Positions 8,125 through 17,036 are shown, counted from the stretch's first letter. The stretch is DNA of 33,740 nucleotides from Actinomycetaceae bacterium (GCA_030537795.1 JAUNVE010000021.1:1-33740), one strand, 5' to 3'. Made by a program: numbers and translations. The notes: generated by a model from the letters alone, not told the origin.

Positions 8125-11100
8125 CGTCGCGCTCCCTCCGTCGGATAGGCAGTGCCGCAATAACCATTCCTGCAAAGGTTACGGCAGAAGCAATCCACCA
8201 TAGGAATATCCAGTCTGGTTGATAGCGAATACGGAGCGTTCCGGAAGTTTCGGAGAGCTCAAATGCCTGTCGCCACCCCACGGTGGTGCGGGCTAGTTCA
8301 TCGCCGTCGACGGTTGCTCTCCAGTCGGGATTAGCGCGTTCGGCGAGAACGAGTGTTCCCGTGGTGATATCGAGATTATCGAGGTTAACCGTCGCACCGA
8401 CTCGCCCGGATGGCAAAGCGGTCAGATGTGAGTTGTTCAGGAGCATGAGGCGAGCAGTTGAGGCGGGGAGGGTATCGACGCGCCATAATAGTCCGGTATC
8501 GGATGTGCCTGCCCGTTGCAGGGCGGGATTGCGATCAAGTGCAGCTTTAGCTTCCACATATCGGGCCGAGTCCGCGTCGGTTAGAATAATCTGATCGACG
8601 GCAAATGCCAACAGTTGTTCGCTCATATCGGTTTCCGGGGTATAGAGCAGGCGCGTAACAAGTAATGCAAGTTCAGACAGTGCCGGATCCGTTGCCGTCA
8701 AATAGTCGTAGCGGTGATCAATTTGCGAATACTGCACATCGACTGCCAACGCTAAGCGTGTGACAGCGGATGAGTCGGCCAGTTGTCGTCCGTCGCCGCG
8801 GTACAGCCCCGCAGTTACGGTGTCACCGTCGATAGTGATCCGTAATAGTCGCGCATGCCGGTCCGAGGTTTGTGCTTCCATGGCCGCCGCCGGAGTAAAA
8901 TGTGCTGGCGCAGTTGTAATGGTCGCTTCCGTATAGGTGGCTGTGGGCGCCCACAGCGCGATAGTGGATGCGGGGAGAATAAAAGCCAACACGGCAATAA
9001 TTTGACGGGTGGGGTGAAGTATTCGCTCAGAAATAGTGGTTCCTGCAGCCGAAGTCGTTTGCCTACCAGTTTCGATATCGACAGAGGCGACGACCTTCTG
9101 GGGGTGCGTTACCGAAGGCGATTCCTCACCGCGATTGCGACGAGCTTTATTGCGCTGTTTGGCGAGTTTTTCTAGACGGCGACGGGCCGCGTATGAGCGC
9201 ACTGATTCTTCCAGAACCAGAGTTCCCAGCCCTCCGCTCCAGGCAACCAGGAGAGCGATCAGGCTGATTGAAAGAGCTGGGCCGGGCCAGGCTGCAACAA
9301 AGCCGTGATCGAAGTGAATGGCGGTCCGTGCCGATACGATAGCGACGGTGAATCCACCGATAGCGCTCAGATAAGCGATCCGGGTTCTCAACACATAGGA
9401 GCCGGTATTGACAAGTGCGACAGAGGCGCCGAACAGACTGATAGCCCCGACAGTTAGCGGGGCGTAGTGCACGAGGTCTTGCCACTGTCTCAGCGGCAGG
9501 ACTTCTAGCTGGGTCGTTTGCCCCAGAATAGTTTGCCACGGAGGCGCCGCCAGGAACTCGTAGGGTTGCCCCGAGTCAGCTAGCAGGAGACGAAGCTTGC
9601 GGGCTCCCGGTTGCGAAAAAAACTCAATCCACAGCGGTATCAGGAAAGCGAGTGCAGGTGTGAGTGTTAATGCCGCAGTCACCCGGTGTCCCGGTGAAGC
9701 TATCGTCAAGATTATGGCAATGGCGACCAGGGCGAATATCGTCCAGGGTGCTGCTGCTGTAATCACCAGAGCACTCAGGGCAGCAAGTGCAGCCCACACC
9801 GCCGTCATGGTGGTCAGTTCGACGGAGGTTTCCGAGCGTTCTGCGCCCCTAATCGGCAAGGATGGGACGCGTTTACAAGCACGTAGCCACCCGAGCATCA
9901 GAAGCGGAAGGAAAAGGTGAACCAGTACTCCGGCGAGTCTGCCTTGGCTAAATGCGTCAAGAAACGGCGGAGCAGCTAACCACAGGGTGGCGAAGATCAG
10001 TTTCCAACCATTGCGATGGGTGAGCGCTCCGGCTCCCAGGTACATCGAAGTCCAAACGAGCGCCGGCGCGAGAACCCATAGGGTGAGTAATACTGCGTTT
10101 GGACTCAATCCCAGTAGGGCAAATGGCGCAGTCAAAATAGTAAACACACCGAGGAGAGGTTCGGCGGGACTGGGGTAGCCAATACCTCCGATGACCCATC
10201 CGTTCCACGCCTGATCCCATAGTTCACTGTAAGTGTCTGGAAGATTGACCCACGCGGGGCCAACAATTCCGCCCCATAGGCGATTACCTATCGCGACGGA
10301 GAGAATCGTGGTGACAATAGCGCCCGTCAATAGGGCAATATGGCTACGGGTACGGTGCGCACGCAGTAGTCGCGCAGCTACCGGTTCGATAGTGTCGATC
10401 GCTTTGGGAACGCGTTCGCGTTTGGCAAGTGCACGTTTGGTTGCGGAAACTTCGCGGTGTGTGGCTTCAAGAGATTTAAGTGCGCTAGTAGGCACTCGCT
10501 GTTGACGGGCTATCCTTCGACGCCCTCGGGCAATCTTGCCTAGTCGTGTATAGAGTGCGAATCCAGCGGTTAGTTCGGCCACGGCTAGGTCGACGCGTTT
10601 GCTCAGAATGCGCACTGCCGCCCGCCCCAGAGTCAAAAACGGCAAAAGAATCAGCGATACGATAAGTTGCGCAAAAGAGGCCGCGAGCGCTCCGTTATAC
10701 AGCTGTGCGAGTCTGCGTCGACCGAAGGAACGGCTGATATTAGGATCTTCGCTATCTCGAATATCGCGGTAGGAGGCGCGTGCATGAGCCAGACGCGCAG
10801 CCGGAGCGAGGATCACGCGGTGTCCGGCCAGGCGCGCGCGTCGGCAGAGTTCGAGACCATCGCCGAAAGGTCCTAAGACCGGGTCGGGCCCGTTAGTTTC
10901 GGCCCATACATCGGTTCGGATCAGCATACCCGCTGTCCCAACAGCCAGAACGTCCGCGATATTGTCGTGCTGGCCCTGATCGATTTCGGTTGGCGTCAGC
11001 AACTCCATCCGCCGCCCGGATTGAGTGGCGTGGATCCCCACCTCTATGAGTCGGTGAGGGTTGGACCAGGCGACTTGTTTAGGGCCAACTATTCCCACAG

Positions 11101-11419
11101 TCCGCCCTTCTTCACCGGCGGTTAATTGTGCGTCCAGGCAACCGGAGGCAGGAGCGGAATCATCGTGCAAGATCCACAGCCAATCGGCAGCCAGAATTCT
11201 GTCGTCGGCTTGTATCGCCGTACGAATGGCATCACCGAGGGTATCCGCCCCCGGAATGTGGATTACCGCCGCACCTGTGATGTCAAGTTCGTCTCCGACG
11301 TTGATAACAGTAAGTCGATTCGGAAGTCGTTTCTGGCGCTGCACTCCGGCGAGAGTATGTTCCAGATAGGGAGTATTTCCGCGAGTGACGATTACTGCGC
11401 TGACAGTGGGTTCAGCCAC
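8114..11419 (-). CDS. Large membrane glycosyltransferase (GT2 head, multi-span GT-C-like body)
   Basis: A 1101-residue protein. Residues 5 to about 240 are a GT2 (GT-A fold) catalytic domain: VSAVIVTRGN at the start and the metal/nucleotide motif LHDDS at 84-88. Several membrane spans follow (FAQLIVSLILLPFL near 245), then a long multi-spanning region with large exterior loops, and a final transmembrane helix just before the arginine-rich end. The layout suggests an enzyme that uses a nucleotide sugar inside and handles a lipid-linked product in the membrane. The start is a GTG with AAGGA overlapping the whiB2 stop. The whiB-GT-DUF5719 order recurs in actinobacteria as far as I recall. Substrate and product are unknown; an envelope glycan role is inferred. 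Confidence 0.85.
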   Translation of the reverse strand: MAEPTVSAVIVTRGNTPYLEHTLAGVQRQKRLPNRLTVINVGDELDITGAAVIHIPGADTLGDAIRTAIQADDRILAADWLWILHDDSAPASGCLDAQLTAGEEGRTVGIVGPKQVAWSNPHRLIEVGIHATQSGRRMELLTPTEIDQGQHDNIADVLAVGTAGMLIRTDVWAETNGPDPVLGPFGDGLELCRRARLAGHRVILAPAARLAHARASYRDIRDSEDPNISRSFGRRRLAQLYNGALAASFAQLIVSLILLPFLTLGRAAVRILSKRVDLAVAELTAGFALYTRLGKIARGRRRIARQQRVPTSALKSLEATHREVSATKRALAKRERVPKAIDTIEPVAARLLRAHRTRSHIALLTGAIVTTILSVAIGNRLWGGIVGPAWVNLPDTYSELWDQAWNGWVIGGIGYPSPAEPLLGVFTILTAPFALLGLSPNAVLLTLWVLAPALVWTSMYLGAGALTHRNGWKLIFATLWLAAPPFLDAFSQGRLAGVLVHLFLPLLMLGWLRACKRVPSLPIRGAERSETSVELTTMTAVWAALAALSALVITAAAPWTIFALVAIAIILTIASPGHRVTAALTLTPALAFLIPLWIEFFSQPGARKLRLLLADSGQPYEFLAAPPWQTILGQTTQLEVLPLRQWQDLVHYAPLTVGAISLFGASVALVNTGSYVLRTRIAYLSAIGGFTVAIVSARTAIHFDHGFVAAWPGPALSISLIALLVAWSGGLGTLVLEESVRSYAARRRLEKLAKQRNKARRNRGEESPSVTHPQKVVASVDIETGRQTTSAAGTTISERILHPTRQIIAVLAFILPASTIALWAPTATYTEATITTAPAHFTPAAAMEAQTSDRHARLLRITIDGDTVTAGLYRGDGRQLADSSAVTRLALAVDVQYSQIDHRYDYLTATDPALSELALLVTRLLYTPETDMSEQLLAFAVDQIILTDADSARYVEAKAALDRNPALQRAGTSDTGLLWRVDTLPASTARLMLLNNSHLTALPSGRVGATVNLDNLDITTGTLVLAERANPDWRATVDGDELARTTVGWRQAFELSETSGTLRIRYQPDWIFLWWIASAVTFAGMVIAALPIRRRERDDDL

Positions 11420-11428
11420 GAAATGTCC

Positions 11429-11716
11429 TTAGACTGCGCGCCGTTTGTAGCGTCGCCGTTCACGCTCGGACATTCCGCCCCAAATTCCGAAACGCTCATC
11501 ATTTTCCAGCGCATACTCGAGGCATTCGGCGCGCACTTCACAAGATCCGCATACGGCTTTGGCTTCGCGAGTAGAGCCTCCCTTTTCAGGGAAGAACGCT
11601 TCCGGGTCGGTTTGGGCACACAGTGCCCGTTCCTGCCAGGACAGCGGGCCGTCATCGGGGAACGTGAAGTCCTGATCGTCTAAGGTCAGCGGCCCTTCAC
11701 CGAGTATGTTCCACAC
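11429..11716 (-). CDS. whiB2: WhiB-family iron-sulfur transcription factor, WhiB2/WhmD type
   Basis: A 95-residue Wbl protein. Four cysteines (C33, C56, C59, C65) in the C-x22-C-x2-C-x5-C pattern ligate a [4Fe-4S] cluster; the G(I/V)WGG turn is at 77-81, followed by a basic tail (ERERRRYKRRAV) that contacts DNA. WhiB2/WhmD is needed for division and septation in mycobacteria, and its position beside the Rv3259/DUF3499 pair supports this subgroup. The start is a GTG preceded by GAGGGG with an 8-9 base spacer. It heads the operon with the large glycosyltransferase (9-base gap) and DUF5719, so those envelope genes share its promoter. Confidence 0.94.
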   Translation of the reverse strand: MWNILGEGPLTLDDQDFTFPDDGPLSWQERALCAQTDPEAFFPEKGGSTREAKAVCGSCEVRAECLEYALENDERFGIWGGMSERERRRYKRRAV

Positions 11717-11753
11717 GGATTTATCCCCTCTTGCTCAAAAACTGTCTTTTTGA

Positions 11754-11782
11754 ATTACACGCGTGTCATACAGCTTAGTCAA
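11754..11782 (-). promoter_or_regulatory. whiB2 operon promoter
   Basis: On the minus strand TTGACT (11777-11782) is separated by 17 bases from TGTAAT (11754-11759), close to the primary sigma-factor consensus. Transcription would start near 11747, leaving a leader of about 30 bases that contains the GAGGGG ribosome binding site before the whiB2 GTG. Confidence 0.6.
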
Positions 11783-11795
11783 GCGGAATGAGGTA

Positions 11796-11823
11796 TTGAA
11801 CTTTTTGGGCAAATGTGTATCAA
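11796..11823 (+). promoter_or_regulatory. Possible promoter of the TIGR03089 gene
   Basis: TTGAAC (11796-11801) and TATCAA (11818-11823) are 16 bases apart and point right, overlapping the divergent whiB2 control region. If used, transcription would start after the ATG at 11813, favouring the GTG at 11861 as the true start of the gene. Confidence 0.35.
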
Positions 11824-11860
11824 AAGTGCGAAACCATCAGTTCCGTGCAAAAGTGAGGGT

Positions 11861-12529
11861 GTGTTTGACTTTTCTCACCTTCAAAAATTGCGTGAAAACC
11901 GGTCGGCGGTACTCACTTGGTACGACGATAATGGCCGCGTGGAGCTAGTTGGCCCCGTTGTGACTCGGTGGATTTCTAAGACTGCTCACTATCTGGTCGA
12001 CCTCTTTGGAGAGGGTGCCCAACCGTCAGTCCTCATCCATTTACCTCCCTCCTGGCGCACTGTTATGTGGGTGACAGGAGCTGGTTTTGCCGGCGCTGAC
12101 GTGCAGATAGTGGGTGCAGACCGCCCGGTACACTCCGCACGCGAGTTCGATCTGGTGGTGACGAGCTCAGCCTCTACTGCACGCGATCTGGCTCGCGATC
12201 CCGGTTTGATTGTCGTGCTCCAGGCATTAAAGCCATTTGCGTTGCAGTGGGAGGGCGAACTGCCCGCCGGCGTCGCCGATGCGATTGGCGAAGTGAGTAG
12301 CCAGCCAGACTTTATTCAGTTCACCGACGTGTCCGCATTACCCACCCACGAAGCAGACTGTGACCAACATCACACCAAAGGGTCGCGGTGCGGCGCCGTT
12401 CTAACCGACGGTTCACCCACCTACATTCAGTGCATTTGGCAAGCGTGGGAGCAGGGGCTTAGTGCTCTGTGGATAGACCCAACGCTGGACCAGGAACCGA
12501 TTTTGCGTCAAGAACTCATCATCGACTAA
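11861..12529 (+). CDS. TIGR03089 family protein
   Basis: A 222-residue protein of the actinobacterial TIGR03089 family, which resembles the N-terminal part of AMP-binding (acyl-CoA synthetase-like) enzymes but lacks the adenylation core. Recognisable segments are VLTWYDD, the TAHYLVDLFGEG helix, and WVTGAGFAGADVQIVG. Function is unknown. In M. tuberculosis the family member lies in the same cell-wall gene neighbourhood (Rv3268, from memory). The frame is open from an ATG at 11813; the GTG at 11861 (after AGTGAGGG, very short spacing) is chosen because the 16 extra residues are atypical and a possible promoter overlaps them. The exact start remains uncertain. It converges on wecC with a 5-base gap. 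Confidence 0.78.
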   Translation: MFDFSHLQKLRENRSAVLTWYDDNGRVELVGPVVTRWISKTAHYLVDLFGEGAQPSVLIHLPPSWRTVMWVTGAGFAGADVQIVGADRPVHSAREFDLVVTSSASTARDLARDPGLIVVLQALKPFALQWEGELPAGVADAIGEVSSQPDFIQFTDVSALPTHEADCDQHHTKGSRCGAVLTDGSPTYIQCIWQAWEQGLSALWIDPTLDQEPILRQELIID

Positions 12530-12534
12530 CCCAA

Positions 12535-13833
12535 TCAGTTACTGGGCGCTCCGAGAACAAGTCGGGGGACGCCCTCCCACTTACGGGGATCGGTGACGCG
12601 CCGACCATCGAAAAGAAGGCGAATACCTGGAAGCTGTTCCGGACTCAAGGTACGGTACTGCGCGTGATCGGCTTGGATAATGGCGGCATCAACCTGATCG
12701 CCGAGGGTATAGGAATCCCAACCGTAGGTAGCCAATTCCTCGGCGGTAAACATCGGATCATGGACAACGACGTGGGCTCCACGAGCGGTTAACTCGTTGA
12801 CGGTAGCGAAAACTCCAGAAAATGCTGTTTCTTTTACTCCCCCGCGATATGACGCGCCCAGTACCGCTATTGTGAGACCGGATAGGTTGCCAAGTACCGA
12901 TTCGACCTGCTGCACGACGTACTGTGGCATCTGCGCATTGAACTGCCGCGCGGTACGCACGATGGAGGCATCCGGATCAGTTGAAAGATACAGGCGCGGA
13001 TAAACGGGGATACAGTGACCTCCGACGGCAATGCCCGGTCGATGGATATGTGAGTACGGCTGGGAGTTGCAGGCCTCAATGACGCGCTCAACATCGATAC
13101 CGGCACTATCGGCAAAGACTGCGAACTGATTTGCCAAACCGATATTGACATCGCGATATGTTGTTTCCGCCAGCTTCGCCATTTCAGCGGCTTCGGCCGA
13201 TCCCATATCCCAAACCCCGTTCGGGCGGGGCAGGTCGGGTCGCTCATCGAATTGGAGGACGGCCTCATAAAACTCGATTGCGCGACGCGCGCCTTCGCTA
13301 CTGAGTGCGCCGACAAGTTTGGGATAGCGACGAAGATCGGCAAATACCCGGCCGGTCAACACGCGTTCAGGGGAAAACACGAGGTGGAAATCCTCGCCTT
13401 CCACAAGCCCCGAAATTTCTTCAATCAGCGGTTTCCAGCGGTGTCGGGTAGTGCTCACCGGCAACGTAGTTTCATAGGAAATGAGAGTGCCCGGTGTCAG
13501 ATGTTCCGCCAGGGATCGCGTGGCGCTATCCATCCATGCAAAATCCGGTGCCCAGGTTTCGTCATTGACGAAAAGAGGCACCACGATAACTACGGCATCG
13601 GCCTCGGGTATCGCTTCGGCATAGTCGGTAGTCGCCCGGAGTTTCCCAGCCGGGACCAGCGCAGACAATTTTTCTTGCAGGTGAGCTTCTCCGGGAAATG
13701 GTTCGCGTCCAGCATTGATATGGGCGACGGTTTCTGCATTGACGTCGACACCGATCACGTCGTGTCCCGAATCTGCAAACTGCACGGCAAGCGGCAGTCC
13801 TATTTTCCCCATGGCGACAACAGCTATCCGCAT
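12535..13833 (-). CDS. wecC: UDP-N-acetyl-D-mannosamine dehydrogenase-like nucleotide sugar dehydrogenase
   Basis: A 432-residue UDP-sugar dehydrogenase. The N-terminal NAD-binding motif (VAMGKIGLPLA) is followed by the central dimer region with FSPERVLTGR, typical of the WecC/WbpA branch, and the catalytic Cys274 in GGHCIPVYP. The C-terminal UDP-binding domain starts near residue 310. It would oxidise C6 of UDP-ManNAc to UDP-ManNAcA with two NAD+. The ATG at 13833 has AAGGGAT upstream; the frame runs to 13884 without support. It diverges from wecB, which makes its presumed substrate. UDP-GlcNAc or another UDP-HexNAc is an alternative substrate; pairing with WecB favours ManNAc. Confidence 0.87.
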   Translation of the reverse strand: MRIAVVAMGKIGLPLAVQFADSGHDVIGVDVNAETVAHINAGREPFPGEAHLQEKLSALVPAGKLRATTDYAEAIPEADAVVIVVPLFVNDETWAPDFAWMDSATRSLAEHLTPGTLISYETTLPVSTTRHRWKPLIEEISGLVEGEDFHLVFSPERVLTGRVFADLRRYPKLVGALSSEGARRAIEFYEAVLQFDERPDLPRPNGVWDMGSAEAAEMAKLAETTYRDVNIGLANQFAVFADSAGIDVERVIEACNSQPYSHIHRPGIAVGGHCIPVYPRLYLSTDPDASIVRTARQFNAQMPQYVVQQVESVLGNLSGLTIAVLGASYRGGVKETAFSGVFATVNELTARGAHVVVHDPMFTAEELATYGWDSYTLGDQVDAAIIQADHAQYRTLSPEQLPGIRLLFDGRRVTDPRKWEGVPRLVLGAPSN

Positions 13834-13860
13834 GGTGATATCCCTTCCGTAACCCGATAC

Positions 13861-13875
13861 CTTGCTCATAGCAAG
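13861..13875. promoter_or_regulatory. Inverted repeat between wecC and wecB
   Basis: CTTGCT (13861-13866) and AGCAAG (13870-13875) form a perfect 6-bp dyad with a 3-base centre in the 118-base divergent control region. It lies between the two start codons and could be an operator acting on both genes. No clear promoter was recognised there, so the role is a guess. Confidence 0.27.
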
Positions 13876-13951
13876 TGTACTCACTCGTTACATTAACGCC
13901 GTGATGCGACTCAGGTTTTTGCCCTCTCCCAGCGTCGATTATGGTGGAGAT

Positions 13952-15019
13952 ATGAAGATCATGTCAGTTGTGGGGGCGCGCCCTCAGTTCGTTAAACTCG
14001 CCCCAATCGCGCATGCTTGCGCTCGAGCAGGCGTCGACCACATCGTGGTTCATACGGGACAGCACTACGACCCTATGCTGTCGGATGTCTTTTTTGACGA
14101 CCTCAATATTCCAGCCCCTCAGGAGCATTTAGGCATCGGTTCGGGCACCCACGGGCGGCAAACGGGGGCGATGCTAGCCGCTATGGATGAGGTCGTCGAA
14201 AAACACGCCCCTGACTGGATGCTCGTCTATGGGGATACGAACTCAACACTGGCAGCTGCGCTTTCGGCAGTAAAACTCCATATTCCCACCGCCCATTTGG
14301 AGGCCGGGCTACGTTCTTTTAACCGAATGATGCCGGAAGAAATCAATCGCGTGCTCACCGACCATGCGGCCGATCTACTTCTCGCGCCAACAGAGGTGGC
14401 ACGTGAACACTTGCGGACCGAGGGCCTGGCGGAACGTACTGTTGTCGTCGGTGACGTCATGACCGATGTTCTTTTTCATACGCGAGATCTGGTCGCCGGG
14501 CAATCAAGCCCGATCAGTGAGGAGTTTGGCTTCCCGAAAGGCGAGTACTTCGTGGCAACTATCCACCGGCCTGCCAATACCGATAGTCCGCAGCGGTTAG
14601 AACAAGTGCTTGACGCCCTCGGCGCACTACCCCATCCAGTGGCTATTTTGGCCCATCCGCGACTCGTCGCGAAGGCCGAGGAATTTGGTTTGCCCATTGG
14701 ACGAGGCAATCTGCACGTTCATTCTCCGCTGGCCTATCCTCAACTCGTCGCCTCAGTTGATCAGGCGAAGGGCGTCATCACCGATTCGGGTGGTTTACAA
14801 AAAGAAGCGTTCTTGTTGCGTACTCCCTGTACTACCGTTCGCCCTGAAACCGAGTGGGTAGAAACCGTGGAATATGGTTGGAATGTCCTGGTGGAACCCG
14901 GCCCCGCCCTCATCGAAGCTGCCATGCGACCACGGCCCGATGATGTCGATGCAACACCCTACGGTGACGGCCACGCCGCTGATCGTGTGGTAGAAACCCT
15001 TATCCGTAACGCACGGTAG
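13952..15019 (+). CDS. wecB: UDP-N-acetylglucosamine 2-epimerase, non-hydrolysing
   Basis: A 355-residue epimerase that interconverts UDP-GlcNAc and UDP-ManNAc. Family signatures are clear: GARPQFVKLAPI near the N-terminus, HTGQHYD, the active-site stretch HLEAGLRSFNRMMPEEINR, TIHRPANTD, and the C-terminal DSGGLQKEAFLL with RPETEW. Length matches the usual 350-380. The ATG at 13952 follows GGTGGAG; the open frame upstream to 13862 is an unsupported extension. It diverges from wecC and converges on the sugar transferase gene. With WecC it would supply ManNAc or ManNAcA to the polymer. Confidence 0.95.
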   Translation: MKIMSVVGARPQFVKLAPIAHACARAGVDHIVVHTGQHYDPMLSDVFFDDLNIPAPQEHLGIGSGTHGRQTGAMLAAMDEVVEKHAPDWMLVYGDTNSTLAAALSAVKLHIPTAHLEAGLRSFNRMMPEEINRVLTDHAADLLLAPTEVAREHLRTEGLAERTVVVGDVMTDVLFHTRDLVAGQSSPISEEFGFPKGEYFVATIHRPANTDSPQRLEQVLDALGALPHPVAILAHPRLVAKAEEFGLPIGRGNLHVHSPLAYPQLVASVDQAKGVITDSGGLQKEAFLLRTPCTTVRPETEWVETVEYGWNVLVEPGPALIEAAMRPRPDDVDATPYGDGHAADRVVETLIRNAR

Positions 15020-15036
15020 CGATTGGACGGCAATCG
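15020..15036 (+). terminator. Weak terminator-like hairpin after wecB
   Basis: CGATTG (15020-15025) and CAATCG (15031-15036) form a 6-bp stem with a GACGG loop directly after the wecB stop, followed by ACTTTCAC. The T-tract is short, so this is at best a weak terminator between the convergent genes. Confidence 0.3.
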
Positions 15037-15076
15037 ACTTTCACGACCTGTGTAAATACGGGGTCTCAGCCGACCG

Positions 15077-15664
15077 CTAGTCGCGGATTACGGTGATGAG
15101 CGTCTCAAGAATAATCTGAAGGTCGCGGGTAAAGCTCCGGTTGCGTACGTATTCGGCGTATAGCTGAGTTTTCCGCGGGAGCAGAACATCGACATAGTAG
15201 CGTTCGGGATCGTCTGCTTGCGCCAGCTCTTCTGCCTCATTGCGGTATTTAATAGATGCCGGATCCGTGATTCCCGGACGCACAGAAAGGATGAGGGGCC
15301 GCAGTTCTTCGGGCCACTGGTCGACATATTCCGGCACTTCGGGGCGAGGCCCCACAATTGACATATCTCCGACAAATACGTCGATCAGTTGAGGTAGCTC
15401 ATCGATCTTCGTTTTGCGAAGCACTTTTCCAACGCGGGTAACTCGAGGGTCCCCCGCCGCAGACACATTAACGCGCGGTTTCTCATTGACCATGGTGCGA
15501 AACTTATGGATCCGAAATGGTTTACCGAACTGGCCGACGCGTTCTTGACGAAAGAAAACTGGTCCTGCGGAATCCGCCTTAATGGCAACGGCGACGGCGC
15601 CAAACAACGGAGACAGTGCCGCGAGCGCAACCGCGGAAGTGATGCGATCAAATGCGTTTTTCAT
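15077..15664 (-). CDS. Initiating sugar-phosphate transferase (monotopic phosphoglycosyl transferase)
   Basis: A 195-residue member of the bacterial sugar transferase family (PF02397; PglC/WcaJ catalytic core without the large N-terminal membrane region). It has one N-terminal re-entrant hydrophobic segment (about residues 8-30), then KFRTM, the KIDELPQLIDVF segment with the catalytic Asp-Glu pair, and the GDMSIVGPRPE motif. These enzymes move a sugar-1-phosphate from UDP-sugar to undecaprenyl phosphate to start a repeat unit. The small PglC-like form often prefers UDP-4-amino-trideoxy sugars, which fits the dehydratase and aminotransferase in this locus (inference). The ATG at 15664 has AGAGG just upstream; a GTG at 15685 is the alternative. 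Confidence 0.9.
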   Translation of the reverse strand: MKNAFDRITSAVALAALSPLFGAVAVAIKADSAGPVFFRQERVGQFGKPFRIHKFRTMVNEKPRVNVSAAGDPRVTRVGKVLRKTKIDELPQLIDVFVGDMSIVGPRPEVPEYVDQWPEELRPLILSVRPGITDPASIKYRNEAEELAQADDPERYYVDVLLPRKTQLYAEYVRNRSFTRDLQIILETLITVIRD

Positions 15665-15976
15665 GATCCTCTTCAGTTCGAGCACTACAGTCGTTAGCCA
15701 GTGTACCGTTTGCTGGCGGGCAAGTTCTGCACGGCACGTTATGCGGGGCTACTTCAGGAAGCGAGCAACTTGCTGCACACAGCCAGCGTGAGAGAGCCTC
15801 AGCCAGTTAAGCGAAGTCCCGCCCACGTGAAGATAGCCTAGACAGGCTATACAGAGCCGACCGACACGTGATAGCTGGTCGATTGCATCCGTGACCGCAA
15901 CACCCGCTCCGTCGGGAAGGGTCGTTTCTTGTGGCACTGTGGGTACCATAGAAAACACGTGAAGAAAGGGCGAGCT
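15665..15976. other. 312-base divergent intergenic region with a perfect inverted repeat
   Basis: This gap separates the minus-strand sugar transferase from the plus-strand glycosyltransferase and should hold both promoters. No gene is recognisable. The one clear structure is ATAGCCT (15833-15839) and AGGCTAT (15844-15850), a perfect 7-bp dyad with a 4-base centre, a candidate operator or hairpin. No convincing -35/-10 pair was found in either direction. Confidence 0.4.
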
Positions 15977-16993
15977 ATGACCGAGTGGAATCCGCTGGTA
16001 AGTGTCGGTGTTATCGCGTTGAATGAGGAGGATTATCTCCCGCGTCTCCTTGACGATATTCGCGCTCAGGACTATCCGCTTGAAAATATCGAACTTGTCC
16101 TTATTGATTCCGGCTCTACAGATGGCACCCGCCAACTTATGGAAGCATTCGCGCGTGAGCACCCCGAGTTCCACGATGTTGTGGTCACCGATAATCCGAA
16201 AAAAATACTCGCGCCCGGATGGAATATTTTTTTAGCTACTTTCTCCGGAGATATTGCCGTTCGTGTTGATGCGCATGCTCAGCTCCCCGCGGATTTCGTA
16301 TCGCAAATTGTCACAGTCATGGGTGAGGGCGAAGATGTGTGTGGCGGAGACCGTCCCTGCATCGTTCCGGCAGACGCCACAACCTGGCAACGCGTGCTCT
16401 TGACGGCGGAAGAATCCGTTTTCGGAGCCTCAATCGCCCCCTACCGAGGAGGTCGCGCACAGGCCTCTGATGTTCAGTCACTTTTCCACGGGGCATACCG
16501 GCGAAAAGTTATTGATAGCGTTGGGCACTTGAACGAAGATCTCAGACGCACGGAAGACAACGATTTCTACTACCGGATGCGCGAGGCCGGTTACCGTCTC
16601 CGCCTAGATCCTCGAATCAGGTCATACCAGATCGTCCGTGCGACACTGCGCTCCATGCTCAAGCAAAAATACGGCAACGGCTATTGGATCGGTCGTACGC
16701 TTTTCGTTCAACCACGATCAGTCGCGTTCTACCACCTGGTTCCGGGGGCATTTGTCGCTTCTCTCGCAGCGAGTGCAGGCCTCGCTTTGACTGGGAAACG
16801 TCTACCATTCAAACTCGTCGTCGGTAGCTATCTGGTAACGGATGCAGTCATGAGCGCAGCCGCCATGAAATCAGCCCCGCATTCGATTCAAAGTCTCGCA
16901 CTTCCTGCTATATTCCCGCTATTACATGTAGGTTATGGCATTGGCACCGTGCGGGGTGTGATTGACGGACTATTGAAGTTCCACAATAGTTAA
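15977..16993 (+). CDS. Glycosyltransferase family 2, ExoA-like
   Basis: A 338-residue inverting glycosyltransferase. The GT-A domain starts with VSVGVIALNEEDYL, with IDSGSTDGT for nucleotide binding and the metal site VRVDAHAQL around residue 95. Two hydrophobic segments near the C-terminus (about 255-300) suggest membrane association, as in ExoA-type succinoglycan transferases. It would add a sugar to the lipid-linked repeat unit. The ATG at 15977 is preceded by GAAAGGG; the frame extends upstream to 15929 without support. It stands alone on the plus strand and converges on a licD gene. Donor and acceptor are not predictable. Confidence 0.88.
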   Translation: MTEWNPLVSVGVIALNEEDYLPRLLDDIRAQDYPLENIELVLIDSGSTDGTRQLMEAFAREHPEFHDVVVTDNPKKILAPGWNIFLATFSGDIAVRVDAHAQLPADFVSQIVTVMGEGEDVCGGDRPCIVPADATTWQRVLLTAEESVFGASIAPYRGGRAQASDVQSLFHGAYRRKVIDSVGHLNEDLRRTEDNDFYYRMREAGYRLRLDPRIRSYQIVRATLRSMLKQKYGNGYWIGRTLFVQPRSVAFYHLVPGAFVASLAASAGLALTGKRLPFKLVVGSYLVTDAVMSAAAMKSAPHSIQSLALPAIFPLLHVGYGIGTVRGVIDGLLKFHNS

Positions 16994-17036
16994 AATCTCT
17001 TCGTACCCGCCGTACTAGCGTTTATCGAAATGTTCG

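Noticed and set aside
15749..16174. 141-codon minus-strand open frame
   Set aside because: More than 40% of it is antisense to the plus-strand glycosyltransferase, the rest has no recognisable protein features, and no ribosome binding site was seen.
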